Part shown: positions 17,729-25,370 of the stretch, one piece after another
Numbering within the stretch: the stretch's first letter is position 1
Layout of the letters: each line of letters begins with the position of its first letter
Source: an uncultured bacterium
GTDB taxonomy: Bacteria > Acidobacteriota > Thermoanaerobaculia > Multivoradales > JAHEKO01
Length of the DNA: 33,195 bases
Reading direction: 5' to 3'
Assembly: GCA_905479655.1 (NCBI GenBank)
Contig: CAJQNK010000123.1
Coordinates: 90,553 to 123,747 of the forward strand
The notes under the pieces: generated by a model
Databases searched by the model: none
What the model was told of the DNA's origin: nothing
The model's input: the letters and a program-made list of their open reading frames with translations, nothing else
Translations under genes and position numbers: made by a program

Positions 17729-17773
17729 CCCGTAGAGAGAGCGTCCGCGGCACCGTCCGAGAGGAGAGACCGC

Positions 17774-18343
17774 ATGCCCGGTAGCTTCGAAATCGAGAGG
17801 ATCTCGCCGCTGGCCACCCGGTCGAAGCAGGGCCTCGTCGTCACGATCGACGCGGCTCTGGTCCGCCGCAAGGCGGCGGATGCCCGCGACAACCCGCGGC
17901 GGCGCGAGATCCACGTCCTCCACTCCGGTGACGAGGATCCCCTGCAGCGGATGCTCAATGCCCTGCAGCCCGGGAGCTTCGTCACCCCCCATCGTCACCT
18001 GATGCCGCCGAAGGCCGAGTCTCTCGTGCTGCTCCAGGGCAGCGTCGGGTTCGTGGTCTTCGACGACCAGGGGAGGCCTCGCGAGGACGCCTTCACGCTC
18101 CTTTCCCGGGAGTCGGGCGTCCTGGGCATCGACTGTCGGCCGGGGGTCTGGCACACCTTCTTCGCCCTCGAGGAGGACACCGTCGTCTTCGAGGTCAAGC
18201 CCGGGCCCTACGTGGCCCAGCGCGACAAGGAGTTCCCCTCCTGGGCGCCTCGGGAGGCCGACGATCGCGCCCGGTCGTACCTGGCTGCCCTCGAGGACCG
18301 CTTCCGGGCGGTCCGCGGTCTCGAGCCCCGGCGCTGGGGGTAG
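17774..18343 (+). CDS. WbuC-like cupin-fold metalloprotein
   Basis: The protein has 189 aa. The ATG at 17774 follows GAGGAGAG (17761-17768). The cupin core spans about 60-145 with metal ligands in place: His73, His75 and Glu82 in 'PHRHLMPPKAES' and His127 in 'PGVWHTFF'. The spacing and the 'P-H-R-H-x-x-P-P-K-x-E' string match the WbuC family, named from O-antigen clusters and of unproven enzymatic function. The first about 50 residues and the last about 35 are family-specific extensions. It may be read with the sulfatase (70-bp gap) but a separate promoter is possible. The gene converges with the acyltransferase pair across a strong double hairpin. Confidence 0.85.
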   Translation: MPGSFEIERISPLATRSKQGLVVTIDAALVRRKAADARDNPRRREIHVLHSGDEDPLQRMLNALQPGSFVTPHRHLMPPKAESLVLLQGSVGFVVFDDQGRPREDAFTLLSRESGVLGIDCRPGVWHTFFALEEDTVVFEVKPGPYVAQRDKEFPSWAPREADDRARSYLAALEDRFRAVRGLEPRRWG

Positions 18344-18356
18344 GCGCGGCGCTGAG

Positions 18357-18394
18357 GGGCGCCAAGGGCAGGCGCCCGGGGTGGAGCCCCCGGG
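18357..18394. terminator. Bidirectional double-hairpin between convergent genes
   Basis: Two perfect 7-bp GC stems overlap by three bases: GGGCGCC/GGCGCCC (18357-18363 with 18371-18377) and CCCGGGG/CCCCGGG (18375-18381 with 18388-18394). They fill the 70-bp gap between the cupin gene (ending 18343) and the GNAT gene (ending 18414). There is no T-run, so termination may be by stable structure alone or Rho-assisted. Confidence 0.5.
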
Positions 18395-18413
18395 GGCCCG
18401 GTTGCGCTTGCGG

Positions 18414-19070
18414 TCAGGCTCGCTTGCGTCGCGCGACGAAGGCGTCCAGCAGGTCGGTCACTCCCTGCGTCATCTCCTGGTAGACCCGGCTCTTCTTCTC
18501 GCGCAGCCGCACGTAGGCGCGGGCGATGTCGAGCACCAGGATGATGCGCATCGAGTCGCACTTCAGCTCGCCGAAGCGGTGGGTGCCGATCCGCTCGAAG
18601 CCGAGCACACGGACGTGGAAGCGGTAGGGCGAGTGCGGGTCGTCCTCGAACACGTCTGTGATGAAGTGGGTGTACCCGCGCCCGACGACCTCTCCCGCGG
18701 CGGCGCCCATGAGCCGTAGGGCAATCCGGTAGTTTCGGCGGTGCCGCGGGACGATGGCGAAGCGCCCGATCTCCACGAAGCGTTTCCCCTGGACGAGGCG
18801 CGCGACGTCGATCTCCGGGTCGAGGCTGAACTCGGCCTCCGCCGGCAGCTCGAGGAGAGGGTCGTAGTGCAGGCGGATCACACCGGCGGGCTCGCCGTCG
18901 AGCCAGGCGACGAACCATGAGATGTCGTCCGGCAGGGTGGTCGGGATCTCGTCCGCGGGATCGTCGATCCACCGCTTCTCGCTGCGGAAGACCTCGTCCA
19001 GCACCGCCAGGGCGGCCCTCCGGGTTGCCGCGTCGTCGATCTTGGCTGTGGTCACCTCTGAGCGTGCCAT
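18414..19070 (-). CDS. GNAT-fold N-acyltransferase (FeeM/OlsB-like)
   Basis: This 218-aa protein is preceded by AGGAGG 7 bases upstream of the ATG. It carries the GNAT core: 'WFVAWLDGEPAGVIRLHYD' (52-70), the beta4 motif 'FVEIGRFAIVPRHRRNYRIALRLMGAAAG' region (98-126), then 'YTHFITDVFEDD' and 'FHVRVLGFERIG'. The 'E-x-x-R-F-x-V-x-P' core and the length resemble N-acyl amino acid synthases (FeeM, the exosortase-associated acyl synthases) and the OlsB/GlsB N-acyltransferases, which move an acyl group from acyl-ACP to an amino acid. It overlaps the PlsC-like gene by 19 bases, so the two are co-translated. An ordinary small-molecule acetyltransferase cannot be excluded. Confidence 0.75.
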   Translation of the reverse strand: MARSEVTTAKIDDAATRRAALAVLDEVFRSEKRWIDDPADEIPTTLPDDISWFVAWLDGEPAGVIRLHYDPLLELPAEAEFSLDPEIDVARLVQGKRFVEIGRFAIVPRHRRNYRIALRLMGAAAGEVVGRGYTHFITDVFEDDPHSPYRFHVRVLGFERIGTHRFGELKCDSMRIILVLDIARAYVRLREKKSRVYQEMTQGVTDLLDAFVARRKRA

Positions 19071-19903
19071 CGCAAGTCCTCCTCAGCCTTGGGGGTCCGA
19101 GAGGCGCTGCTCTCGGGCGCCTCCGCACAGCTCTTGGAGCAGAGCGGCGAGAGACTCTCCATCACCCGTTGCACGACGGCTCCCGCGAGGTCGTTGCGCT
19201 CCCGTCGGCGGCTCCTCCCGGGGTCGGCGTCGAGCAGCTCCGCGTAGCGCTGCCGCTCCGCGTCGAAGGCGAGAGGAGGGCCCACGGTTACCAGCATCCG
19301 GCCGATCTTCGGCATCCTCCCCAGCCGGTGCCGCGCTGGGAACTCGATTCCGATGGGCTGCACCGGCGCGGACGAGCGCAGTACGAGGTGCCCGACACCC
19401 CGCCGGCCCCGGCGCAGCTTCGCCGGATGGCCGTTGCGGGTGCCCTCCGGGAAGATGCCGACGCTCCGGCCCTCGTCGAGCAGGCCCAGGCAGGCCTGGA
19501 TCGGGTCGCGTCCCCGGTTGGCCTGGCGATGACGCTCCCAGAGGCCGAAGCGGGCGGGCTTCGTGTAGACGGGGATCGGGTCGACCTGGCTCAGGATCCA
19601 GCCCACCAGGGGGATGCGAAGAAACATCCAGTCGACGAGGAAGTGGATGTTCCTTCCGTGACGCCTCCAGATGAGGGCCGCCGGAACCACCACCGATTCG
19701 AAGGAGTTGTTGTGGTTGAAGACGAAGATCGAGGCGCCCGGGCCCACCGGCAGCCGGTCCGCATGACGCAGATCGACGAGGCGACCGAAGAGCGCCACGA
19801 CGGTTCGCACGGCCGCGCGCCGGGACGCGGGGGTCGTGTGGGGCAGCGGGTGGGTGAGGATCCGCCGCGGGCCGTCCAGCCGAGGTCGTTCATATTCGCT
19901 CAT
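19052..19903 (-). CDS. PlsC-like 1-acylglycerol-3-phosphate O-acyltransferase family protein
   Basis: The protein has 283 aa with ATG at 19903; the frame runs on upstream but only as antisense of the propeller gene. The LPLAT motifs are visible: motif I 'FNHNNSFES' (62-70) with His64 and, four residues on, Glu69 where Asp is usual (HX4E rather than HX4D); 'IPVYTK' (110-115); motif III FPEGTR (151-156); and 'PVQPIGIEFP'. A hydrophobic stretch (about 88-105) probably docks it on the membrane. Such enzymes transfer acyl chains from acyl-ACP or acyl-CoA to a lipid hydroxyl. The 19-base overlap with the GNAT gene suggests a two-step acylation like OlsB-OlsA or GlsB-GlsA (amino-acid-containing lipids). 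This is inference from gene order. Confidence 0.85.
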   Translation of the reverse strand: MSEYERPRLDGPRRILTHPLPHTTPASRRAAVRTVVALFGRLVDLRHADRLPVGPGASIFVFNHNNSFESVVVPAALIWRRHGRNIHFLVDWMFLRIPLVGWILSQVDPIPVYTKPARFGLWERHRQANRGRDPIQACLGLLDEGRSVGIFPEGTRNGHPAKLRRGRRGVGHLVLRSSAPVQPIGIEFPARHRLGRMPKIGRMLVTVGPPLAFDAERQRYAELLDADPGRSRRRERNDLAGAVVQRVMESLSPLCSKSCAEAPESSASRTPKAEEDLRWHAQR

Positions 19904-20041
19904 CGGGTGGGTTCTTCCGCCAAGAGAGTACAACCATCCGAGCGATCCTGATATATCGATGGAGCGAAGGGGCGTCAGGCACCTGCTTCCGGCTCTCGTG
20001 ACGCCGACCTCTCGCGACGACACCCAGTGAGAAGGCCGGGC

Positions 20042-20047
20042 TAGGAT
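20042..20047 (+). promoter_or_regulatory. -10-like TAGGAT directly upstream of the small membrane gene
   Basis: CTAGGAT with the TAGGAT hexamer ending 6 bases before the GTG at 20054. If used, transcription would begin at or very near the start codon, giving a leaderless message. The -35 is not evident. Confidence 0.3.
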
Positions 20048-20053
20048 CAGGGG

Positions 20054-20479
20054 GTGTTCCCGGCCGAGCGCCTTCTCGTTCTCCTGCTCCGTCTCGCGGG
20101 TGCCGTGACCCTGTGCGCGGCCCTCGCGCTGCCGTTGCCGACGGAGTGGATGTCCCGGATCCACGAGGCTCTGGGCCTGGGGCCGTTTCCCGCCGCACCG
20201 CTCACGGAGTACCTGACCCGATCCATCTCCGCCTTGTACGCGGCTCAGGGGGTTCTCAGCCTGGTGGTCTCCCGGGATGTCCGGAGACTGCGGCCCGTGG
20301 TCGTCTACCTCGGCTGGTTCCATGTCGGCTTCGGCGCCGTCATGACGGTCATCGACCGGGTCGCGGGGATGCCCTGGTGGTGGACTCTGGCGGAGGGGCC
20401 GGGAGTTTTCGGGGCCGGGGTCGTGGTCCTCGTCCTGGTCCGGTGGGTTCCCCGGTGGGACGGGTCTCGGTCTCGATGA
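20054..20479 (+). CDS. Small four-helix integral membrane protein, unknown function
   Basis: This 141-aa protein starts with GTG. Hydrophobic segments at about 7-27, 54-75, 80-102 and 114-130 suggest four membrane helices. Notable conserved-looking pieces are 'LTEYLTRSISALYAAQGVLSL', 'RPVVVYLGWFHVGFGAVM' and 'GMPWWWTLAEGP'. I have an impression of similar proteins in Planctomycetes and related lineages but no named family or function. It lies alone between the divergent PlsC-like gene and the first propeller gene, 129 bp before the latter, and could be a separate unit because that gene has its own promoter-like sequence. Confidence 0.7.
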   Translation: MFPAERLLVLLLRLAGAVTLCAALALPLPTEWMSRIHEALGLGPFPAAPLTEYLTRSISALYAAQGVLSLVVSRDVRRLRPVVVYLGWFHVGFGAVMTVIDRVAGMPWWWTLAEGPGVFGAGVVVLVLVRWVPRWDGSRSR

Positions 20480-20547
20480 CCGCGGCGAGCCCCGCGGGGC
20501 CGGGCCTTCCTCGATGCCTGCCCGGTCCCGACCCGGTCTCTCGCCCT

Positions 20548-20556
20548 TGCTAGGAT
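20548..20556 (+). promoter_or_regulatory. Extended -10 promoter candidate for the seven-gene operon
   Basis: TGC-TAGGAT with CCGACC 17 bases upstream (3 of 6 to -35). It sits about 52 bases before the ATG of the first propeller gene, leaving a leader of about 45 bases that contains GGAGG (20595-20599). Confidence 0.4.
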
Positions 20557-20608
20557 GCTTCGACGTCGCCCGGCGATCCGCCACCCAACCCCTCGGAGGT
20601 CCAGAACC

Positions 20609-22822
20609 ATGCATGGCAGTGAGCGTAGAGTCCTTCTTCTCCTCGCCATCCTCGTCCCGTCGCTCGTCGCATCGACCGTCTCTGCGGGGGACTGGGTGCA
20701 TTGGCGGGGTCCCGACCGCGACGGGACGGCCGACGCCACCGGGCTGCCGGCCGCGTGGACTCCGGGGGGCGAGGGCATGCTCTGGCGGGCGGACTTCGTG
20801 AGCCGCTCGACCCCCGTGGTGGGGGAGGGCCGCGTCTGCGTGAACGGCCGTGAGGGCGACGGCATCGAGCGCCGCGAGGTGGCGGCCTGCTTCGACGCCT
20901 TCACCGGCGAGCGACTCTGGATCCAAGGTTGGCCCGTCTACCACACCACCGTGCCCTGGAACCGGGTCGGCTGGCCCAATCCCGCCTACGACCCCGAGAC
21001 CGGATACCTCTACGTCCAGGGAGTGGGCGGCCTGTTCTTCTGCTTCGACAGCCGGGACGGCACCGTGGTCTGGTCCAGGAACTTCATCGAGGAGTACGGC
21101 TTCATGGAGGGCTACGGCGGCAGGACCCAGACCCCGGTGGTGGATGGCGACCGCGTCGTCGTCACCTTCGCCAGCTCGGGCTGGGGATCGGAGGCGCGGC
21201 CTCTCCATCGCTTCCGGGTCTTCGACAAGCGCACGGGCGAGCTCCTCATGGTCGCCACCCCGGGTGGCTCCATGGCCGACAAGAACACGCAGTCGACCCC
21301 GGCGATCGCGCGGGTGGGTGACCGCCGCCTGTGGATCCACGGCAACGCCGACGGCGGAATCTACGCGGTGGACACGGAGACCGGCGAGACGGTGTGGAGC
21401 TACGGCCTCAGCAAGCGCGGCATCAACACCTCCGTCGTGGTGGACGGCCACGTGGTGTACGCGGCGCACAGCGAGGAGAACCGGGACGAGGGGACGATGG
21501 GCCGGATCGTCGCCATCGACGCCCGCGGCTCCGGCGACGTGACGGCGACCCACGAGATCTGGCGCTCGCCGCTCGCGGCCGGGTTCTCCTCGCCGGCGCT
21601 GGCCGGCGGGCGGCTCTACCTCCTCGACAACTCGGCGAACCTCCACGCGTTGGACGCGGCGACCGGCCGGCACATCTGGGAGCTCGATGTCGGGCGGGTG
21701 GGGAAGTCCTCACCGGTGGTGGCGGACGGCCGGATCTACGTGACCGAGGTGAACGGCGTCTTTGCCATCGTCGAGCCCGGGGAGACCGAGGGCCGGATCC
21801 TGGACTCCGACGAGCTCTCGATGCCCGAGGGGCGCTACGCGGAGATGTACGGCTCGCCCGCCGTGGCCTACGGGCGGGTCTACTTCACCACGGAGGAGGG
21901 GCTCTACGCCCTGGGCGTCGGCGATCTGCCGACCGAGCCCGGCGCCTCGCCCCGCCTCGACCTGCCGCGGCCGGGTGCGGCCCCCGCCGGGACGGCGCCG
22001 GCGCACCTGCGCCTCGAGCCGGTCGAGGGTCGTTTGCAGCCGGGGGGCTCGGTCGAGCTCGAGCTCCTGGCCTTCGACGCCGTGGGCCGATCGCTGCCGG
22101 CGCCGGCGGTCGAGTGGTCGCTCGAAGGTCTCACGGGCACGATCGAGGGGGGCGTCTTCACGGCCTCGTCGGGTGGCGGGTCCAGCGCGGGGCGGGTGGT
22201 GGCCCGGGCCGGGGAGCTGGAGGCCGAGGCCCGCTTCCGGGTGCTTGCCGACCTGCCCCTGGAGGAGGACTTCGAGGGCGTGGAGGTGGGTTCCCGCCCG
22301 TCCACGATGGTGGGCTACGTGGGCCGATGGGCCGTCGCGGAGCGGGATGGCGGCAAGGTCCTCGAGAAGGGGCCGTCGCCCATCAAGATCCATCGCCACA
22401 TCACCTTCCTGGGGTCTCCCGACTGGCACGACTACACGATCCAGGCCGATCTCCTGGGGACCCGCACCTCCCGTCGGGTACCCGACGTCGGCCTGATCGC
22501 CAATGGCTACACGATGGAGCTCCTGGGAGTGCACCAGAAGCTCCAGGTGCGCTCCTGGCCGTCCGCCCTCAGGATGGCCCAGGAGGTCGAGCTGCCCTGG
22601 GAAGCGGACGTCTGGTACACGATGAAGATGCGGGTGGACGTCGAGGAGGACCGGGCCGTGATCCGCGGCAAGGTCTGGCCGCGTGACGACGAGGAGCCCG
22701 CGGAGTGGACGATCACCGTCGAGGACCCGATGCCCATCCGGGAGGGTAGCCCCGGCCTCTCGGGCTTCTCGCCGACTCCGATCTACTGGGACAACATCCG
22801 TGTGACGAGGAACCAACCATGA
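20609..22822 (+). CDS. Secreted PQQ-like beta-propeller protein with C-terminal Ig-like and LamG-like domains
   Basis: The protein has 737 aa. The ATG at 20609 follows GGAGG by 9 bases. A signal peptide ends near 'STVSA' (about 26). 'WVHWRGPDRDGTA' opens a BamB/PQQ-like propeller (about 28-445) with repeats such as 'VCVNGREG...CFDAFTGERLW', 'LYVQGVGGLFFCFDSRDGTVVW', 'IYAVDTETGETVWSYG' and 'LYLLDNSANLHALDAATGRHIWELD'. An Ig-like segment (about 465-545) and a jelly-roll/3-keto-disaccharide-hydrolase-like domain (about 550-737, 'EEDFEGVEVGSRP', 'IQADLLG', 'YWDNIRVTRN') follow. These propellers usually do not bind PQQ and act as scaffolds or binding platforms. It overlaps the next propeller gene by 4 bases (ATGA) and leads the operon. 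Confidence 0.88.
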   Translation: MHGSERRVLLLLAILVPSLVASTVSAGDWVHWRGPDRDGTADATGLPAAWTPGGEGMLWRADFVSRSTPVVGEGRVCVNGREGDGIERREVAACFDAFTGERLWIQGWPVYHTTVPWNRVGWPNPAYDPETGYLYVQGVGGLFFCFDSRDGTVVWSRNFIEEYGFMEGYGGRTQTPVVDGDRVVVTFASSGWGSEARPLHRFRVFDKRTGELLMVATPGGSMADKNTQSTPAIARVGDRRLWIHGNADGGIYAVDTETGETVWSYGLSKRGINTSVVVDGHVVYAAHSEENRDEGTMGRIVAIDARGSGDVTATHEIWRSPLAAGFSSPALAGGRLYLLDNSANLHALDAATGRHIWELDVGRVGKSSPVVADGRIYVTEVNGVFAIVEPGETEGRILDSDELSMPEGRYAEMYGSPAVAYGRVYFTTEEGLYALGVGDLPTEPGASPRLDLPRPGAAPAGTAPAHLRLEPVEGRLQPGGSVELELLAFDAVGRSLPAPAVEWSLEGLTGTIEGGVFTASSGGGSSAGRVVARAGELEAEARFRVLADLPLEEDFEGVEVGSRPSTMVGYVGRWAVAERDGGKVLEKGPSPIKIHRHITFLGSPDWHDYTIQADLLGTRTSRRVPDVGLIANGYTMELLGVHQKLQVRSWPSALRMAQEVELPWEADVWYTMKMRVDVEEDRAVIRGKVWPRDDEEPAEWTITVEDPMPIREGSPGLSGFSPTPIYWDNIRVTRNQP

Positions 22823-24276
22823 CCCGAAAGCCCCTGACCTTCCTGATCCTCTTCGCTGTCGTCGCCGCCGGCGTCGTCGCCGCGCCGTCCGTCGAGCGGG
22901 CGATGTTCGGCGGTTCGCCGTCGCGCAACATGGTCTCGGCCGAGACCGGCCTGCCGAGCGAGTGGGACGTCGAGACCGGCACCAACATCCTGTGGTCGGA
23001 GCCCCTGGGCTCCCAGTCCTACGGCGGACCCGTCATCGCCGGGGGCAAGGTGTACGTCGGCACCAACAACGAGGCGCCCAGGGTCCCGGAGATCCAGGGT
23101 GACCGCGGCGTGGTCATGGCCTTCGACGCCAAGGACGGCACCTTCCTGTGGCAGTCCGCGCACGGCAAGCTGTCGGCCGGCCGCGTACACGACTGGCCGC
23201 TCCAGGGAGTCTGCTCGACGCCCTTCGTGGAGGGCGACCGACTCTGGTACGTCTCGAACCGGGCCGAGATCGTCTGCGCCGACACGGACGGCTTCATGGA
23301 CAACGAGAACGACGGCCCGGTGACGGACGAGGAGAGCACGACGAACACCTCCGAGGACGTCCTCTGGAAGCTGGACATGATCGGCGAGTTGGACGTCTTC
23401 CCCCACAACCTGGCGGCCGGCAACCCCCTGATCGTCGGCGACCTCCTGTTCACCGTCACCGGCAACGGCGTGGACGAGGGCCACGTCAACATCCCGGCGC
23501 CGCTGGCGCCGAGCTTCATCGCGGTGGACAAGAACAGCGGCGAGCTCGTCTGGGAGAGCGCGGCCCCGGGTCTCGAGATCCTCCACGGTCAGTGGTCGAA
23601 CCCGGCGTACGGCGAGGCCGGCGGCCGCGAGCAGGTCGTGTTCCCCGGCGGCGACGGTTGGCTCTACGCTCTGGATCCGAAGACGGGGGAGGAGATCTGG
23701 AAGTTCGACTGCAATCCGCAGGACTCCGTCTGGGAGCTGGGAGGCGCCGGCACCCGCAACAACCTCGTCTCGACCCCGGTCTTCCACGACGGCAAGGTCT
23801 ACATCGGCGTGGGCCAGGACCCGGAGCACGGCGAGGGGCAGGGCAACCTGTGGGCGATCGACGCGAGCGGCACGGGGGACGTGACGGCGACCCACGGGGT
23901 CTGGAACCGTGGCGGCGAGGAGTTCTTCCGCACGATCTCCACCGTGGCGATCGCCGACGACATCCTCTACGCGTCGGACCTGACGGGCTTCCTCTACGCG
24001 CTGGACCTCGCGACCGGCGAGCTGCTCTGGAAGTACGACGCCTTCGCGGCGATCTGGGGCTCCCCGTACGTGGCCGACGGCAAGGTCTATCTGGGCGACG
24101 AGGACGGCGACGTCGCGGTCCTGCGCCACGGCAGGGAGATGAAGCTCCTGAGCGAGCAGAACATGGGTGCGGCCGTCTACACGACCCCGGTCGCGCACGA
24201 CGGCGTCCTCTACGTCGTGGCGCGCAACCGGTTGTTCGCCCTGGCCGGCGAGGGTGCGGCGACGGAGGGTCCCTGA
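22819..24276 (+). CDS. Secreted PQQ-like beta-propeller protein, paralogue of the preceding one
   Basis: This 485-aa protein has a signal peptide (about 1-22, 'VVAAGVVAAPS') and then a single propeller: 'MFGGSPSRNMVSAETGLPSEWD', 'VMAFDAKDGTFLW', 'FIAVDKNSGELVWES', 'GWLYALDPKTGEEIWKFD', 'FLYALDLATGELLWKYD' and 'VYLGDEDGDVAVL'. Both this protein and its upstream neighbour contain the near-identical blade string 'D.SG.GDVTATH..W', so they descend from a duplication. The start ATG overlaps the upstream stop and is preceded by GAGG. The gene ends 2 bases before the ligase start. A physical complex of the two propellers is likely; a link to the cytosolic enzymes is inferred only from gene order. 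Confidence 0.88.
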   Translation: MTRKPLTFLILFAVVAAGVVAAPSVERAMFGGSPSRNMVSAETGLPSEWDVETGTNILWSEPLGSQSYGGPVIAGGKVYVGTNNEAPRVPEIQGDRGVVMAFDAKDGTFLWQSAHGKLSAGRVHDWPLQGVCSTPFVEGDRLWYVSNRAEIVCADTDGFMDNENDGPVTDEESTTNTSEDVLWKLDMIGELDVFPHNLAAGNPLIVGDLLFTVTGNGVDEGHVNIPAPLAPSFIAVDKNSGELVWESAAPGLEILHGQWSNPAYGEAGGREQVVFPGGDGWLYALDPKTGEEIWKFDCNPQDSVWELGGAGTRNNLVSTPVFHDGKVYIGVGQDPEHGEGQGNLWAIDASGTGDVTATHGVWNRGGEEFFRTISTVAIADDILYASDLTGFLYALDLATGELLWKYDAFAAIWGSPYVADGKVYLGDEDGDVAVLRHGREMKLLSEQNMGAAVYTTPVAHDGVLYVVARNRLFALAGEGAATEGP

Positions 24277-24278
24277 CG

Positions 24279-25370
24279 GTGACGGGTGAGCTCGCCGGAT
24301 CGCTCGAGGCCCGGGTGGTCGAGGCGCGGCTGCGCCTCGACGCCTGGGTGCGGGAGGTCGTGGCCTGGCACTTCGACCCGGCCACCGGCTGTCCGTACTG
24401 GCTGGAGCGTGCCCGGGAGCTGGACTTCGACCCGCGGAAGGACGTTCGGGGCTTCGCGGACCTGGCGCGGTTCGGACACTTCGACGACGAGGCCCTGCGC
24501 GGGGGCCCCGTCCGCCGCTGGGTGCCGAAGGGACTGGCCGACCAGCCGGTCTTCGTCTTCGAGACCGGCGGCACGACCGGCGTTCCCAAGGCGCGGATCA
24601 ACGTGCGGGACTTCGAGGTCGACTACGAGGAGTTCAGCGGCCGCCTGTCCGACGAGACCTTTCCCCGGGGCAGCGACTGGCTGATGCTCGGGCCGACCGG
24701 CCCGCGGCGCCTGCGACTCGCCGTGGAGCACCTCGCCCAGTTCCGGGGCGGGATCGCGTTTCACGTCGATCTCGACCCGCGCTGGGTCAACAAGCTGGTC
24801 CGGGACGGCCGCCACCAGGCTCTCGAGGCCTACAAGGAGCACGTGATCGACCAGGGGCTGACGCTCCTGCGGGCTCACGACACGATCCGCTGTCTGTTCA
24901 CGACGCCGAAGCTGCTGGAGGCGCTGGCCGCCAAGATCGACCTGCGGCGGGCGGGCATCCGCGGCATCTTCTGCGGCGGCACCGAGATGAACGCCCAGTT
25001 CCACCGCTTCGCGCGCGAGGAGCTGGTGGCCGGAATCGACTTCGTGCCGACCTACGGCAACACGCTCATGGGTCTCGCGCACTCGCCGACGTGGACCGAG
25101 GGCGATCCGTACGACATCGTTTACTACCCGCCCCAGCCCCGCGCGGTGACGGAGCTCGTGGATCCCGACGATCCGCAGCGGGAGGTCGGCTACGACGAGA
25201 CGGGTCGCGTGATGTTGACGACGCTGACGAAGGAGTTCTTCATGCCCCGGCTCCTGGAGCGTGACGAGGCGGAGAGGGCGGAGCCCGTCGACGCCTACCC
25301 CTGGGACGGGGTACGGAACCTGCGTCTTCTCTCGTCGTTGGAGAGCTCGGTCTCCGTGGGGGTGTACTGA
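24279..25370 (+). CDS. PaaK/LuxE-like adenylate-forming enzyme, short form
   Basis: This 363-aa protein starts with GTG at 24279 behind GGAGGG (9 bases), 2 bases after the previous stop. The ATP-binding P-loop is 'ETGGTTGVPKAR' (95-106). The adenylate-binding 'PTYGNTLMGLA' (257-267) and the 'TTLTKEFFMPRL' string (314-325), equivalent to the 'TTLTKE..P.IRY.TGD' of phenylacetate-CoA ligases, complete the N-terminal adenylation domain. The usual about 100-residue mobile C-terminal lid of PaaK is missing; the total length is like LuxE acyl-protein synthetases. It should activate a carboxylic acid as acyl-AMP and pass it to a thiol. TGATG overlap couples it to the aldehyde-dehydrogenase-fold gene, which suggests handover of the acyl group as in LuxE-LuxC. 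The acid is unknown. Confidence 0.82.
   Translation: MTGELAGSLEARVVEARLRLDAWVREVVAWHFDPATGCPYWLERARELDFDPRKDVRGFADLARFGHFDDEALRGGPVRRWVPKGLADQPVFVFETGGTTGVPKARINVRDFEVDYEEFSGRLSDETFPRGSDWLMLGPTGPRRLRLAVEHLAQFRGGIAFHVDLDPRWVNKLVRDGRHQALEAYKEHVIDQGLTLLRAHDTIRCLFTTPKLLEALAAKIDLRRAGIRGIFCGGTEMNAQFHRFAREELVAGIDFVPTYGNTLMGLAHSPTWTEGDPYDIVYYPPQPRAVTELVDPDDPQREVGYDETGRVMLTTLTKEFFMPRLLERDEAERAEPVDAYPWDGVRNLRLLSSLESSVSVGVY

Noticed and set aside
16246..17985. 579-codon open frame on the minus strand opposite the sulfatase
   Set aside because: Antisense shadow; the plus strand carries intact catalytic motifs and a strong ribosome binding site.
19904..21673. 590-codon N-terminal extension of the PlsC-like gene
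   Set aside because: It lies antisense to the first propeller gene and the small membrane gene and has no conserved content; ATG at 19903 gives a normal-length acyltransferase.
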